DNA from: an uncultured Eubacterium sp.
GTDB taxonomy: Bacteria > Bacillota > Clostridia > Lachnospirales > Lachnospiraceae
DNA: 21,551 nucleotides
Reading direction: 5' to 3'
Assembly (NCBI GenBank): GCA_910585745.1
Contig: CAJUFM010000055.1
Coordinates: 1 to 21,551, forward strand
Positions 1-8,416 of the stretch are shown piece by piece (positions within the stretch are counted from its first letter, which is position 1; every line of letters begins with the position of its first letter). The notes under the pieces are model-generated. The model saw only the letters and a program-made list of their open reading frames with translations, ran no database searches and was not told where the DNA came from. Both the position numbers and the translations under genes were made by a program.

Positions 1-79
1 GTGGTGCTTATATCCCCTTAAATAATAAACATATTTTTGAAAAGTGTTGCATATCTTACAGAATGTTAAATACTGATGG

Positions 80-108
80 TTGTAATTTTTATTGTGAATG
101 ATTATAAT
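80..108 (+). promoter_or_regulatory. Candidate distal promoter of the RND gene
   Basis: TTGTAA at 80-85 and a perfect TATAAT at 103-108 are separated by exactly 17 bases. The -35 box matches consensus at four of six positions. It lies about 200 bases upstream of the GTG start. A second, better-placed promoter follows at 185-213, so the gene may have two starts of transcription. An 8-base palindrome (TGTTAACA, 157-164) lies between the two and could be an operator half, but this is weak. Otherwise bases 1-184 hold no gene that I can see. Confidence 0.45.
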
Positions 109-184
109 ATAACGCTGTAAGAAAGTCAACAGGTGTTGAATAACTGTAAACACGCATGTTAACAAAATAGAAACATACTTTTCA

Positions 185-213
185 TTGGCAAAAAAAAGCG
201 GTTATGGTACAAT
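185..213 (+). promoter_or_regulatory. Proximal promoter of the RND gene (extended -10)
   Basis: TTGGCA (185-190) and TACAAT (208-213) are spaced by 17 bases; each box matches consensus at five of six positions. A TG at 205-206 gives an extended -10. Transcription would begin near 219-220 and leave a leader of roughly 90 bases before the GTG at 312. The leader carries a small hairpin (GTGCA/TGCAC, 277-291) just ahead of the ribosome binding site. Confidence 0.65.
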
Positions 214-311
214 TAAGTTCTGATGGAATTATTTGCGGCTTTTTAGCAAAATCCGATATGTGCAGAAACCTAACTTGTGCAAAAAATGCACTCAAAAAGG
301 AGGAATATAAG

Positions 312-3300
312 GTGTTATCCAAATTAAGCGTAAAAAAACCATATACAGTACTTGTAGCAGTGGTGCTTATTCTGGTACTGGGTTTTTTGTCTTTCCGGAA
401 TATGAGTACAGATCTCATGCCGGATATGGAACTCCCCTATGCCATTGTGATGACCACATATGCGGGAGCCAGCCCGGAAGAGGTGGAGAATGCTGTCACA
501 AAACCAGTAGAACAGGCGATGGCAAGTATCAGTAATATGAAAGAAGTATCATCGGTATCCAACAGCAATGTATCTGTGGTGATCCTGGAATTTAATGAGA
601 GCACAGATATGAATGCGGCTACCATTGATATGAGAGAGAGCCTGGATATGGTATCGGCACAGTGGGATGATACCATTGGCAGTCCTACCATTATGAAGCT
701 GAATCCAGATATGATGCCGATCATGGTGGCTGCGGTAGATTATGATAAGCTGGACAGCACACAGGTTACGGAAAAGGCAGAAAATGATGTGATTCCGGAA
801 CTGGAGAGTGTGGAGGGGGTTGCATCGGTTAATGCCTCCGGAAAGGTCCGCAAGAAAGTAGAAGTGATCATCCAGCAGGATAAGATTGACAAGATGAATA
901 AAAAGGTCAAAGATGCTGTAGAAGGTAAACTGGATGATGCCAGCAAGAAGATATCTGACAACAAGGAAAAGATTGAGAGTGGAAAGAAGACGCTGAATCA
1001 AAAACAGGAAGAGACAGCACAGAAGCTTGCTGAGGGGGAGGCAGAGATTGCCAGGAACTCAGAAAAGATGGAAAAGACTCTGGAGACTCTCAATACCAAC
1101 CTGAAAACGCTGGAGTCCAAGGAGAAGACCGTCCGGGATTCGGAGAAGAAGCTGAATGAGGGAATGGTGCAGCTCAGAACCCAGAAAACGCAGCTGGAGG
1201 CTACGGTAAAATCTCTCACATCTGCGAAAGACGGACTGGTGCAGCTGCAGACCGGACTGAATGGCCTGAATGCCCAGAAAAAAGCACTGGAAGCTCAGAT
1301 TGCAGCGATGGGGGGGAATCAGGAACTGAACATAAAGCTGGAGTCTGTCAAGGCGCAGATCGAAGTGATCCAGGCAAAACTTAAGGAACAGGGGATTAAG
1401 GAGGAAGAGCTCACTGGTAAGATCGCCGAGATCGAGTCGGGGCTTGCCCAGGCGCAGGCAGGGCTTACAAAGATCGGTACAGAGGAGACAAAGCTTACAA
1501 AGAGCAAAAAAGAGATCTCCAAAGGTAAAAAGCAGATCCAGGAGGCGAAGAAAAAGCTCACAGATGCCAAAGCAAAATTGAAAAAAGGGCAGATCTCTTT
1601 AGAGGAGGCGGCACAGGAACTCAGCAAACAGAAAGTGCTGGCAGCTATCAAACTCAGTGTGGCGGAGTCAGAGGTGACAAGCGGGGAATCAAAGCTGAAC
1701 GAGGCGGAGACCGCACTGAAAGACAGTTCCAAAGCGACGAAAGAAAATACAAACCTGGATAAGATCATTACCAAGTCTATGGTAGAACAGATCCTTTCTG
1801 CTGAAAACTTTGATATGCCAGCGGGATATATCGCAGAAAAAGATGCTTCCTATCTTGTAAGAGTGGGGGATAAGCTGGAATCTGACGGTGAGATCCAGGA
1901 TTTGGTGATCTGTGATATGGGACTGGAGGGACTGGATCCGATCAAATTGTCGGATGTGGCAGATGTGGCAGTTACGAACAATGCGGATGAAGTGTATGCC
2001 ATGGTGAATGGGAATCCCGCTGTGGCGCTGACGATGGAAAAAGCCACAGGATATTCCACTGGAGACGTGACGGACCGGCTTCTGGAGCAGTTTGAGGAGC
2101 TGGAAAAGTCCGAAGAAGGACTTCATATCAGCGTTTTGATGAACCAGGGTGTATATATTGATCTGGTGGTGGATTCTGTAGTACAGAATCTGTTGTATGG
2201 TGGTATTTTGTCCATCCTGATCCTCCTGTTATTCTTATGGGATCTGCGCCCGACAATCATCGTGGCATGTTCCATACCCCTCAGTGTGGTGACTGCTATT
2301 GTGCTGATGTATTTCAGCGGCGTATCCCTGAATGTCATTTCCCTGTCGGGACTGGCGCTGGGAGTCGGGATGCTGGTGGATAACTCAGTGGTGGTGATCG
2401 AAAACATATTCCGTCTAAGAAATGAAGAGGGATATTCCGTGAAAGAGGCTTCCATCGAGGGAGCAAAACAGGTTGCAGGAGCGATCCTCGCTTCTACGCT
2501 GACGACGGTGTGTGTCTTTGCGCCGATTATATTTACTGAGGGAATCACCAGACAGCTCTTTACAGACCTTGCCCTGACACTGGCGTACTCGCTGCTTGCC
2601 AGTCTGGTAGTCGGACTGACACTGGTGCCAGCGATGTCCCAGGGAATGCTTCGCAGAACAAAGGAGCACCGGGGGAGATTTCTTCCCAAGGTTCAAAATG
2701 TATATGGAGCTCTGTTATCCATCCTATTGAGAAAAAAAATACTGGTTCTTTTGGGCTCCTTTATTCTGCTCGTACTTTTCGCAGTGTTGTCGGCCTCCAG
2801 GGGAACGACCTTTATGCCGGATATGGAGAGCACCCAGATGACCATTACTGTGTCACCGCCGGATGACAACAAGGCGATGACTGAAAAGGATCTCCAGAAG
2901 ATGTCCACGGAGGCGATGAACAAGATCCTTGAAGTCGATGGGATCCATACTGTGGGAGCTATGTCCGGTGGAGGAACTATGTCCATGATGTCCGGCGGGG
3001 GAAATGCTGTATCCATGTATGTACTTCTGGATGAAGATACCCCTCACTCCAACAAGGACTTAAAGAAGGAGATTGAGCGCAAGACAAAGGATATCGCCTG
3101 CGATATCGAAGTCAATACTTCAGCTATGGATATGGGCTCCATGTTTGGTACCGGCATTACTCTTCAGATCAAGGGAAAAGATCTGGATAAACTTCAGAAA
3201 ATATCGGAAGAAATCATGGCGAAGGTAGAGAAAATAGAGGGCATCGCTGAGGTTTCCAACGGAATGGAGGAAGGCAATAAAGAGTTTCGTATTGCGGTAA

Positions 3301-4256
3301 ATAAAGCGAAGGCAATGAAATATTCCCTTACGGTGGCCCAGGTATTCCAGCAGATCAACGGAAAGATCAAGGATGCGTCTACGGCGACTACTGTTTCCAC
3401 CGATACAGAAGAGCTGAATGTGTATGTCAGCGATGATCAGGATGAGTCCATGAAACGGACGGACATCCAGAAAATGAAGATCGAGTACACCGATACAGAG
3501 ACCCAGAAGACGAAAAAGGTGAAACTGAGCAAGATCGCAGATTTCAGTCTTGCCGATTCACCTAAGTCCATCAACCGTAACAAGCAGACTCGTTATATGA
3601 CAGTATCGGCGGTGGTGGATGATGACCACAATATCGGACTGGTCAGCAATGAACTCCGGGAGACGCTGAAAGATTATGAAATTCCGGCAGGTTACGAGCT
3701 GGAGTATACCGGAGAAGATGAGAATATCAATGAGTCCATGGGACAGGTGGCGCTGATGTTTATCGTGGGTGTACTGTTTATGTACCTGATCATGGTTGCC
3801 CAGTTCCAGTCACTGCTCTCACCATTTATTATCCTGTTTACGATACCCCTTGCCTTTACGGGAGGATTTCTGGGACTCTGGGTATCCGGCAGTGAGATCA
3901 GTGTCATCGCGATGATCGGATTTGTCATGCTTTCCGGTATTATCGTAAACAATGGAATCGTGCTGGTAGACTATATCAACCAGCTGCGGGAGCAGGGAAT
4001 GAAAAAACTGGATGCCATCGTAGAGGCTGGCCAGACAAGGCTTCGTCCGATCCTTATGACAGCCATCACGACGATCCTCGGTCTGGTGCCAATGGTAGTC
4101 AGCGGAGACAGCGGGTCGGATATGGTGCGGCCGATGGCCATCGTTACCATTGGAGGATTGATCTATGGTACGCTGCTTACCCTGTTTGTGGTGCCTTGTA
4201 TCTATGCGATCCTCAACCGCAAGAAAGATATTAAGTTTGAAGATTTAGGAAAATAG
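312..4256 (+). CDS. RND (HAE1-type) efflux permease with long coiled-coil insert
   Basis: Predicted proton-driven membrane exporter of the AcrB/SwrC superfamily. Visible features are an N-terminal membrane helix (about residues 9-27), porter-domain motifs beginning at TDLMPDMELP, a first helix bundle near 630-800 and a second near 1150-1300. The proton-relay region reads GMLVDNSVVVIEN: Asp690 matches AcrB Asp407, while the next position is Asn. The protein is 1314 residues, against roughly 1030-1060 in usual members. The excess is a Lys/Glu/Gln-rich, coiled-coil-like insert at about residues 196-485, between DKIDKM and the segment resembling the start of AcrB's next porter subdomain. The GTG at 312 is chosen because AAGGAGG lies at 297-303; an in-frame ATG at 204 falls inside the promoter. 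No adaptor (membrane fusion protein) gene is adjacent downstream. The substrate is unknown. Confidence 0.93.
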   Translation: MLSKLSVKKPYTVLVAVVLILVLGFLSFRNMSTDLMPDMELPYAIVMTTYAGASPEEVENAVTKPVEQAMASISNMKEVSSVSNSNVSVVILEFNESTDMNAATIDMRESLDMVSAQWDDTIGSPTIMKLNPDMMPIMVAAVDYDKLDSTQVTEKAENDVIPELESVEGVASVNASGKVRKKVEVIIQQDKIDKMNKKVKDAVEGKLDDASKKISDNKEKIESGKKTLNQKQEETAQKLAEGEAEIARNSEKMEKTLETLNTNLKTLESKEKTVRDSEKKLNEGMVQLRTQKTQLEATVKSLTSAKDGLVQLQTGLNGLNAQKKALEAQIAAMGGNQELNIKLESVKAQIEVIQAKLKEQGIKEEELTGKIAEIESGLAQAQAGLTKIGTEETKLTKSKKEISKGKKQIQEAKKKLTDAKAKLKKGQISLEEAAQELSKQKVLAAIKLSVAESEVTSGESKLNEAETALKDSSKATKENTNLDKIITKSMVEQILSAENFDMPAGYIAEKDASYLVRVGDKLESDGEIQDLVICDMGLEGLDPIKLSDVADVAVTNNADEVYAMVNGNPAVALTMEKATGYSTGDVTDRLLEQFEELEKSEEGLHISVLMNQGVYIDLVVDSVVQNLLYGGILSILILLLFLWDLRPTIIVACSIPLSVVTAIVLMYFSGVSLNVISLSGLALGVGMLVDNSVVVIENIFRLRNEEGYSVKEASIEGAKQVAGAILASTLTTVCVFAPIIFTEGITRQLFTDLALTLAYSLLASLVVGLTLVPAMSQGMLRRTKEHRGRFLPKVQNVYGALLSILLRKKILVLLGSFILLVLFAVLSASRGTTFMPDMESTQMTITVSPPDDNKAMTEKDLQKMSTEAMNKILEVDGIHTVGAMSGGGTMSMMSGGGNAVSMYVLLDEDTPHSNKDLKKEIERKTKDIACDIEVNTSAMDMGSMFGTGITLQIKGKDLDKLQKISEEIMAKVEKIEGIAEVSNGMEEGNKEFRIAVNKAKAMKYSLTVAQVFQQINGKIKDASTATTVSTDTEELNVYVSDDQDESMKRTDIQKMKIEYTDTETQKTKKVKLSKIADFSLADSPKSINRNKQTRYMTVSAVVDDDHNIGLVSNELRETLKDYEIPAGYELEYTGEDENINESMGQVALMFIVGVLFMYLIMVAQFQSLLSPFIILFTIPLAFTGGFLGLWVSGSEISVIAMIGFVMLSGIIVNNGIVLVDYINQLREQGMKKLDAIVEAGQTRLRPILMTAITTILGLVPMVVSGDSGSDMVRPMAIVTIGGLIYGTLLTLFVVPCIYAILNRKKDIKFEDLGK

Positions 4257-4269
4257 AGGGAAAATGTAG

Positions 4270-4298
4270 TTGCACAGTAAATGTAAACATACTATAAT
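4270..4298 (+). promoter_or_regulatory. Candidate promoter for the murI operon
   Basis: TTGCAC (4270-4275) and a perfect TATAAT (4293-4298) are spaced by 17 bases. The -35 box matches consensus only at TTG. It starts 14 bases after the RND stop codon, so the start of transcription (about 4305) would fall inside the hairpin at 4300-4336. Confidence 0.5.
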
Positions 4299-4299
4299 A

Positions 4300-4336
4300 A
4301 AAAGGTCACAGGGCATCTGCCCGGGTGGCCTTTTAT
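4300..4336 (+). terminator. Terminator-like hairpin between the RND gene and murI
   Basis: An outer stem pairs AAAAGGTCAC (4300-4309) with GTGGCCTTTT (4325-4334), including one G-U pair. A small internal loop separates it from an inner GGGC/GCCC stem with the tetraloop ATCT. The T run is short (TTTTAT). It probably ends the RND transcript, but it also sits at the expected 5' end of the murI transcript and could act there. Confidence 0.6.
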
Positions 4337-4392
4337 AGCAGCCAAACGACGATTATTGTATTGGCAGAAGGAAAAAGGAGCGGATATGGAAT

Positions 4393-5205
4393 ATGGATGC
4401 ACCGATTGGAGTTTTTGATTCAGGAGTGGGAGGGCTGACGGTTGTCAAAGAGATCATGCGGCAGCTGCCAGGAGAAAATCTGGTTTATTTTGGAGACACT
4501 GCCAGAGTTCCCTACGGAAGCAAATCGAAAATAACGGTATGCAAATACAGCAGGCAGATCGTGCGTTTTCTGCAGACAAAGAATGTCAAGGCTGTGGTGG
4601 CAGCGTGCAATACAGCCAGTGCCCTTGCCCTTGATGAGATCCGGGATGAGATCGACATTCCTGTGCTGGGTGTGGTGGAGCCGGGGGCAGTTATGGCAGC
4701 CAAGACCACCAGGACGAAAAACATTGGTATCATCGGCACCGAGAGCACGATCAAAAGTGGGATTTACAATAAATTTCTGCATCGCATCGATCCGGATATC
4801 ACAGTGGTGAGCAAGGCATGTCCGCTGTTTGTGCCGCTGGTGGAGGAAGGGCTCTGGGAGGACCGGGTTACAGAGGACATTGTAGGCAGATATCTGCATG
4901 AGCTGAAAGAATATGATATCGATGCACTGATTTTGGGATGTACCCATTATCCCCTGCTCCGGAGGATCATCGGCCAGGAGATGGGAGAAAATGTAAAGCT
5001 GGTGAATCCTGCCTATGAGACAGCAAAGTCTCTGAAAATGCTGTTGACGGAGAAAGATCTGTTGAATACAACAGGCATAGATGAGAAAGAACCTTCATAT
5101 GATTATTTTGTCAGTGATGGCGTGGATAAATTTATTTCCTTTGCCGATGACGTGCTGTCCTGCCATGTAGAAAAGGCGGAGATCATTGACATAGAATCCT
5201 TTTAA
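4393..5205 (+). CDS. murI: Glutamate racemase
   Basis: Cofactor-independent racemase converting L-glutamate to D-glutamate for peptidoglycan stem peptides; cytoplasmic. The family signature IGVFDSGVGGLTV lies at the N-terminus. The two catalytic cysteines are in AACNT (Cys72) and GCTHYP (Cys183, followed by His185). At 270 residues it has the normal full length. The ATG at 4393 is the only in-frame start that keeps the signature, but its AAAAAGGAG (4372-4380) lies 12 bases away, a long spacing. The same site is 5 bases from an out-of-frame ATG at 4386. It heads a compact gene group, followed after 14 bases by an M23 peptidase, so cell-wall functions are grouped. Confidence 0.96.
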   Translation: MDAPIGVFDSGVGGLTVVKEIMRQLPGENLVYFGDTARVPYGSKSKITVCKYSRQIVRFLQTKNVKAVVAACNTASALALDEIRDEIDIPVLGVVEPGAVMAAKTTRTKNIGIIGTESTIKSGIYNKFLHRIDPDITVVSKACPLFVPLVEEGLWEDRVTEDIVGRYLHELKEYDIDALILGCTHYPLLRRIIGQEMGENVKLVNPAYETAKSLKMLLTEKDLLNTTGIDEKEPSYDYFVSDGVDKFISFADDVLSCHVEKAEIIDIESF

Positions 5206-5219
5206 CAGGAGGTTTTTGG

Positions 5220-6041
5220 GTGGGAAATAAACTAAAAAAAAGAAACAAGGGATTTTTTCGCTGGAACAAAGGCGGATTGCGCTGGGTCCTTCTTCTGCTT
5301 TTATGTATCAGTGTGCCATTAGAGACAGGATGGATCCTGAATGGGGCAAAGGCAGCGAAAGTTCCGGCGTTGTCGGCAGAATCTGAGGAATTCCGGTGTT
5401 TTGATATCAAAGCAGAGGAATTGGCACAAAGAGCTCCTTTCAGAGATGCGTATTTCCGGGAGCTGGCATTTCGATCCATGTATGGGCAGGCGAAGCGGGT
5501 GCCATTTTTTTTCCGCTGGCAGGCAGAGGATGAGGTGGTGAACTCTTACCTGGATGCTTATGGGGCTGTGCTCCGTGATATCAGCTGCTTTCCTGTGGCG
5601 CTGGACGGCAGCGGAGAGGCAGGCTTTTCCTATGAAAATTCCTGGGGGAATGCCAGGAGTTATGGCGGGGATCGAAGGCATGAAGGGGTTGATATCATGA
5701 CGTCAAACAATGTCCCCGGATATTTTCCTGCCGTGAGCATCTGTGACGGAGTAGTAGAAAAAATCGGATGGCTGGAACTGGGTGGATACCGTATAGGCAT
5801 CCGGAGCGAGCATGGGCTCTATGCCTATTATGCCCATCTGGACTCTTACCGCCAGGGACTTGCGTCAGGGGATACAGTAAAGGCGGGAGAGACACTGGGG
5901 TATGTGGGAAACAGCGGCTATGGAAAAGAGGGGACAAAGGGCAAATTTGATGTACATCTTCACTTTGGAATGTATATTGACATCCAGGGGCAGGAGGTAA
6001 GCATAAATCCCTATGAAATACTGCGGTATCTGGAAACATAA
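5220..6041 (+). CDS. Membrane-anchored M23 (LytM-type) metallopeptidase
   Basis: Predicted zinc-dependent peptidoglycan endopeptidase acting outside the cell. A basic N-terminus is followed by one hydrophobic helix (about residues 20-40), a signal anchor or signal peptide. The M23 domain fills the C-terminal half. Zinc ligands and catalytic residues are visible: His154 and Asp158 in HEGVD, the YYAHLD histidine, and His246/His248 in VHLHFG. The pattern suggests an active enzyme rather than a degenerate regulator. The GTG start at 5220 has AGGAGG at 5207-5212 with 7-base spacing. It follows murI by 14 bases and is probably cotranscribed. The region between the helix and the catalytic domain (about 45-135) matches nothing I recognise. 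Confidence 0.9.
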   Translation: MGNKLKKRNKGFFRWNKGGLRWVLLLLLCISVPLETGWILNGAKAAKVPALSAESEEFRCFDIKAEELAQRAPFRDAYFRELAFRSMYGQAKRVPFFFRWQAEDEVVNSYLDAYGAVLRDISCFPVALDGSGEAGFSYENSWGNARSYGGDRRHEGVDIMTSNNVPGYFPAVSICDGVVEKIGWLELGGYRIGIRSEHGLYAYYAHLDSYRQGLASGDTVKAGETLGYVGNSGYGKEGTKGKFDVHLHFGMYIDIQGQEVSINPYEILRYLET

Positions 6042-6056
6042 CAAATGGAGGAAAAC

Positions 6057-6647
6057 ATGGAGAATATCAAAGGGACAAAATGTGAGTTTGGCTATATACA
6101 GAAACAGAAAGTCTTTCAGAGCTTGATGCTTTTATTGTTTGTGGCAGTGGGTGTGGGACTGTTTGTGGCAGGACTGCTGATCACGGGAACCAGGGCAAAT
6201 ATATTTACAGTTCTTGGGATTCTTATGGTGCTTCCGGCGGCAAAAAGGATCATAGCCCTGGTGGTAATGGTACCCCGCAGGTCGGTGGAGAAGGAACGGT
6301 ATGACCGGATGCGGGAGACGGTGTCAGAAGAGGGCATCCTGTATACAGATTATGTATTCACTTCGCCAGACAAGATCATGAGTTTTGATTTTCTTATCAT
6401 TCAGGATCAAAATGTTATGGGAATATTAAGTGAAAAAAAACAAGAGGAGGCATACATTCTTGACTATCTGCAGAAAGGTGTGGACAGCCAGGCATCCGGC
6501 TACCAGGTGAAGCTGTTTCCCTCCGATGAAGAATTTTATAAATTTTACTGCCAGTTGACCGAAGGCAGCAGCAAACAGGAGAGGGATAAAGAATCTGTGG
6601 CGAAGCAGGACAAGGTGTCAGAGTACCTGAAGATCCTGGCGGTTTGA
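6057..6647 (+). CDS. Conserved hypothetical protein with two membrane helices
   Basis: I do not recognise a named family. The 196-residue protein has a short polar N-terminus, two adjacent hydrophobic helices (about residues 20-43 and 47-70) and a soluble C-terminal domain of about 120 residues that is probably cytoplasmic and ends in a charged, Lys/Glu-rich stretch. The ATG at 6057 is chosen because GGAGG (6047-6051) sits 5 bases upstream; the in-frame ATG at 6045 overlaps this ribosome binding site. It begins 15 bases after the M23 gene and precedes the pseudouridine synthase gene, so it belongs to the same probable operon. The context gives no firm function. Confidence 0.8.
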   Translation: MENIKGTKCEFGYIQKQKVFQSLMLLLFVAVGVGLFVAGLLITGTRANIFTVLGILMVLPAAKRIIALVVMVPRRSVEKERYDRMRETVSEEGILYTDYVFTSPDKIMSFDFLIIQDQNVMGILSEKKQEEAYILDYLQKGVDSQASGYQVKLFPSDEEFYKFYCQLTEGSSKQERDKESVAKQDKVSEYLKILAV

Positions 6648-6689
6648 TTTCTATTTCGTACCAGAGAAGATGCGCAAAGGGAGGAAGGA

Positions 6690-7691
6690 ATGAAAGAGAT
6701 CCGGATCGGAAAAAACCAGTGCGGGCAGAGGCTGGACAAGTTTCTGCAGAAATATTTATCTAAAGCGCCCAAAAGCTTCCTATATAAAATGCTCCGCAAA
6801 AAAAATATTAAGCGAAATGGCCGACGGGCAGAGGGCAGTGAGATACTGTGTGAGGGGGATGTACTGACTCTTTTTTTATCCGATGCGACGCTGGAAAAGT
6901 TCTCAGGCGGCAGGAGCGGGGCAGGCGCCGTAAGATTCCAGGGAGAGGGGGAGGCCCTGGGTTTCCGGGGAGAGGCCCCCACACTGGATATTCTTTATGA
7001 AAACGCGCATATCGCCCTGATCAACAAACCGGCGGGAATGCTTTCCCAAAAAGCAACGGCAGGGGATGTCAGCCTGGTGGAATATTTTCTGGAATACACC
7101 GGTGGAGGCGAGATAGGGTTTCGTCCGGGGATATGCAATCGTCTGGACCGCAACACCAGCGGCATCGTGATCGGGGGAAAGACCCTGTCTGGGTTACAGT
7201 GTATGTCGGAACTTCTCCGGGAGCGGAGGATTGAAAAATACTATCTGGCGGTAGTGCAGGGAGATATGCAGAAGAAAGGGATCTGGCAGGCATGGCTGAA
7301 AAAGGATAAAAAAACCAATAAAGTAGAGATATTGGGGCAGGACACTCCGGGGGCGTCTTATATAAAGACGGGGTATGAACCTCTTGCCTCAGATGGGATA
7401 AATACCCTTGTGCGCATTCGTCTCTATACCGGAAAAACCCATCAGATCCGCAGCCATATTGCTAATCTTGGCCATCCCATTCTGGGAGACCAAAAGTATG
7501 GGGGCAGAATAGCCGGCAGCCACATAAAAAGGCAGCTGCTCCATGCCTATGAACTTAAGTTTCCGTTGTTGAAAGGAGACTTTGCAGATCTAAGTGAAAA
7601 GGTATTCCGGGCAGAGCTTCCGAAAGATTTTTATAAAGAGAACAGAGTAGAACAATTAATAAAAAAAGCGAGAAAGGATGAGAAACTATGA
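6690..7691 (+). CDS. RluA-family 23S rRNA pseudouridine synthase
   Basis: Predicted to convert selected uridines in RNA, probably 23S rRNA, to pseudouridine. An N-terminal S4-like RNA-binding domain (about residues 1-65, starting with the CGQRLDKFLQKYL motif) is followed by a Gly-rich linker. The catalytic domain (about 90-315) has the motif NRLDRNTSG with Asp153 as the catalytic aspartate; most relatives read HRLDRDTSG. The later motif RLYTGKTHQIRSH is also typical of RluA. The closest well-known forms are RluC/RluD, but the exact target site cannot be read from sequence. GGGAGG at 6679-6684 supports the ATG at 6690. The stop overlaps the next start (ATGA). Confidence 0.93.
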   Translation: MKEIRIGKNQCGQRLDKFLQKYLSKAPKSFLYKMLRKKNIKRNGRRAEGSEILCEGDVLTLFLSDATLEKFSGGRSGAGAVRFQGEGEALGFRGEAPTLDILYENAHIALINKPAGMLSQKATAGDVSLVEYFLEYTGGGEIGFRPGICNRLDRNTSGIVIGGKTLSGLQCMSELLRERRIEKYYLAVVQGDMQKKGIWQAWLKKDKKTNKVEILGQDTPGASYIKTGYEPLASDGINTLVRIRLYTGKTHQIRSHIANLGHPILGDQKYGGRIAGSHIKRQLLHAYELKFPLLKGDFADLSEKVFRAELPKDFYKENRVEQLIKKARKDEKL

Positions 7692-8254
7692 AAAAAGCAG
7701 TGATGTTATTTGCAGAAGGATATGAAGAGGTAGAGGCATTGATGACCGCAGATATTCTGATGAGGGGTGGTGTGGACCTGAAGCTGGTATCTATTACGGA
7801 GGCGATTCAGGTTACCGGTTCCCATGGGATCACCGTTTCTATGGACAAGACTCTGGCACAGGTTTCTATGGAAGAACAGGATGCCATCATCCTTCCTGGA
7901 GGGATGCCAGGAACGAAAAATCTGGGAGCTAGCGACAGAGTGACGAAGGCATTGAAAAAGATGAATGAAGCGGGAAAGATTGTGGCTGCGATCTGTGCGG
8001 CGCCGTCGGTACTCGGTGCCTGTGGTATACTGGAAGGGAAAAAAGCCACCTGTTACCCTGGTTTTGAGGATCAGCTGACGGGAGCAGAGTTTGTGGATGA
8101 GATGGCCGTAATAGACGGAAATGTCATAACCAGCCGGGGACTGGGAACTTCGATGGAATTCGGGTTTGCTCTTTTGCAGCAGCTGGTTTCCAGAGAAAAA
8201 GCAGAAGAGATCCGGCAGCAGATCGTATTTAAATATAATTTTGTTTCAGAATAA
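7688..8254 (+). CDS. DJ-1/PfpI (YajL/ThiJ-like) family protein
   Basis: Class I glutamine amidotransferase-like fold of the DJ-1 superfamily; cytoplasmic. Members have been assigned roles as deglycase, chaperone or oxidative-stress protein, and the true role here is unknown. The nucleophile-elbow cysteine is Cys103 in AAICAAPSVL, and Glu16 in GYEEVEAL matches the conserved glutamate partner (DJ-1 Glu18). PGGMPG is also present. At 188 residues it has the standard length. Its ATG overlaps the preceding stop by 4 bases, so it is probably the translationally coupled last gene of the murI operon. Old database names linking the family to thiamine synthesis should not be relied on. Confidence 0.93.
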   Translation: MKKAVMLFAEGYEEVEALMTADILMRGGVDLKLVSITEAIQVTGSHGITVSMDKTLAQVSMEEQDAIILPGGMPGTKNLGASDRVTKALKKMNEAGKIVAAICAAPSVLGACGILEGKKATCYPGFEDQLTGAEFVDEMAVIDGNVITSRGLGTSMEFGFALLQQLVSREKAEEIRQQIVFKYNFVSE

Positions 8255-8335
8255 CCAATCGGTACTGAAACTGCTGAAAAAGGTAATGTTTCTTTTGGAA
8301 AACCTTTCTAAAATGTAAATTTTTTTATTTTGGGG

Positions 8336-8364
8336 TTGCGGACTGACTATCACAGTGGTATAAT
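8336..8364 (+). promoter_or_regulatory. Promoter of the Ig-like surface protein gene (extended -10)
   Basis: TTGCGG (8336-8341), a 17-base spacer and a perfect TATAAT (8359-8364) preceded by TGG (8356-8358) form an extended -10 promoter. The expected start is near 8371, leaving about 45 bases of leader with AAGGAGG at 8401-8407. Confidence 0.65.
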
Positions 8365-8416
8365 GGCGTATGTTAAATAAAGTATCACAAAAACAAGGAT
8401 AAGGAGGAACTAAAGT

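Noticed and set aside
1..370. GTGGTGCTTAT repeated at 1-11 and 360-370
   Set aside because: The second copy is coding sequence of the first membrane helix and nothing around the two copies matches; chance.
2123..2689. Antisense open frame of 188 codons
   Set aside because: It lies entirely inside the RND gene, has no ribosome binding site that I can see and reads as an arginine/serine/threonine-rich shadow.
6045..6056. Upstream ATG for the two-helix membrane protein
   Set aside because: It overlaps the GGAGG that serves the ATG at 6057, so it is unlikely to be the initiation codon.
8277..8330. Possible terminator after the DJ-1 gene
   Set aside because: An AAAGGT/ACCTTT stem with a long loop and distant T run is too unstable to support by eye; the 162-base gap otherwise holds only the promoter at 8336.
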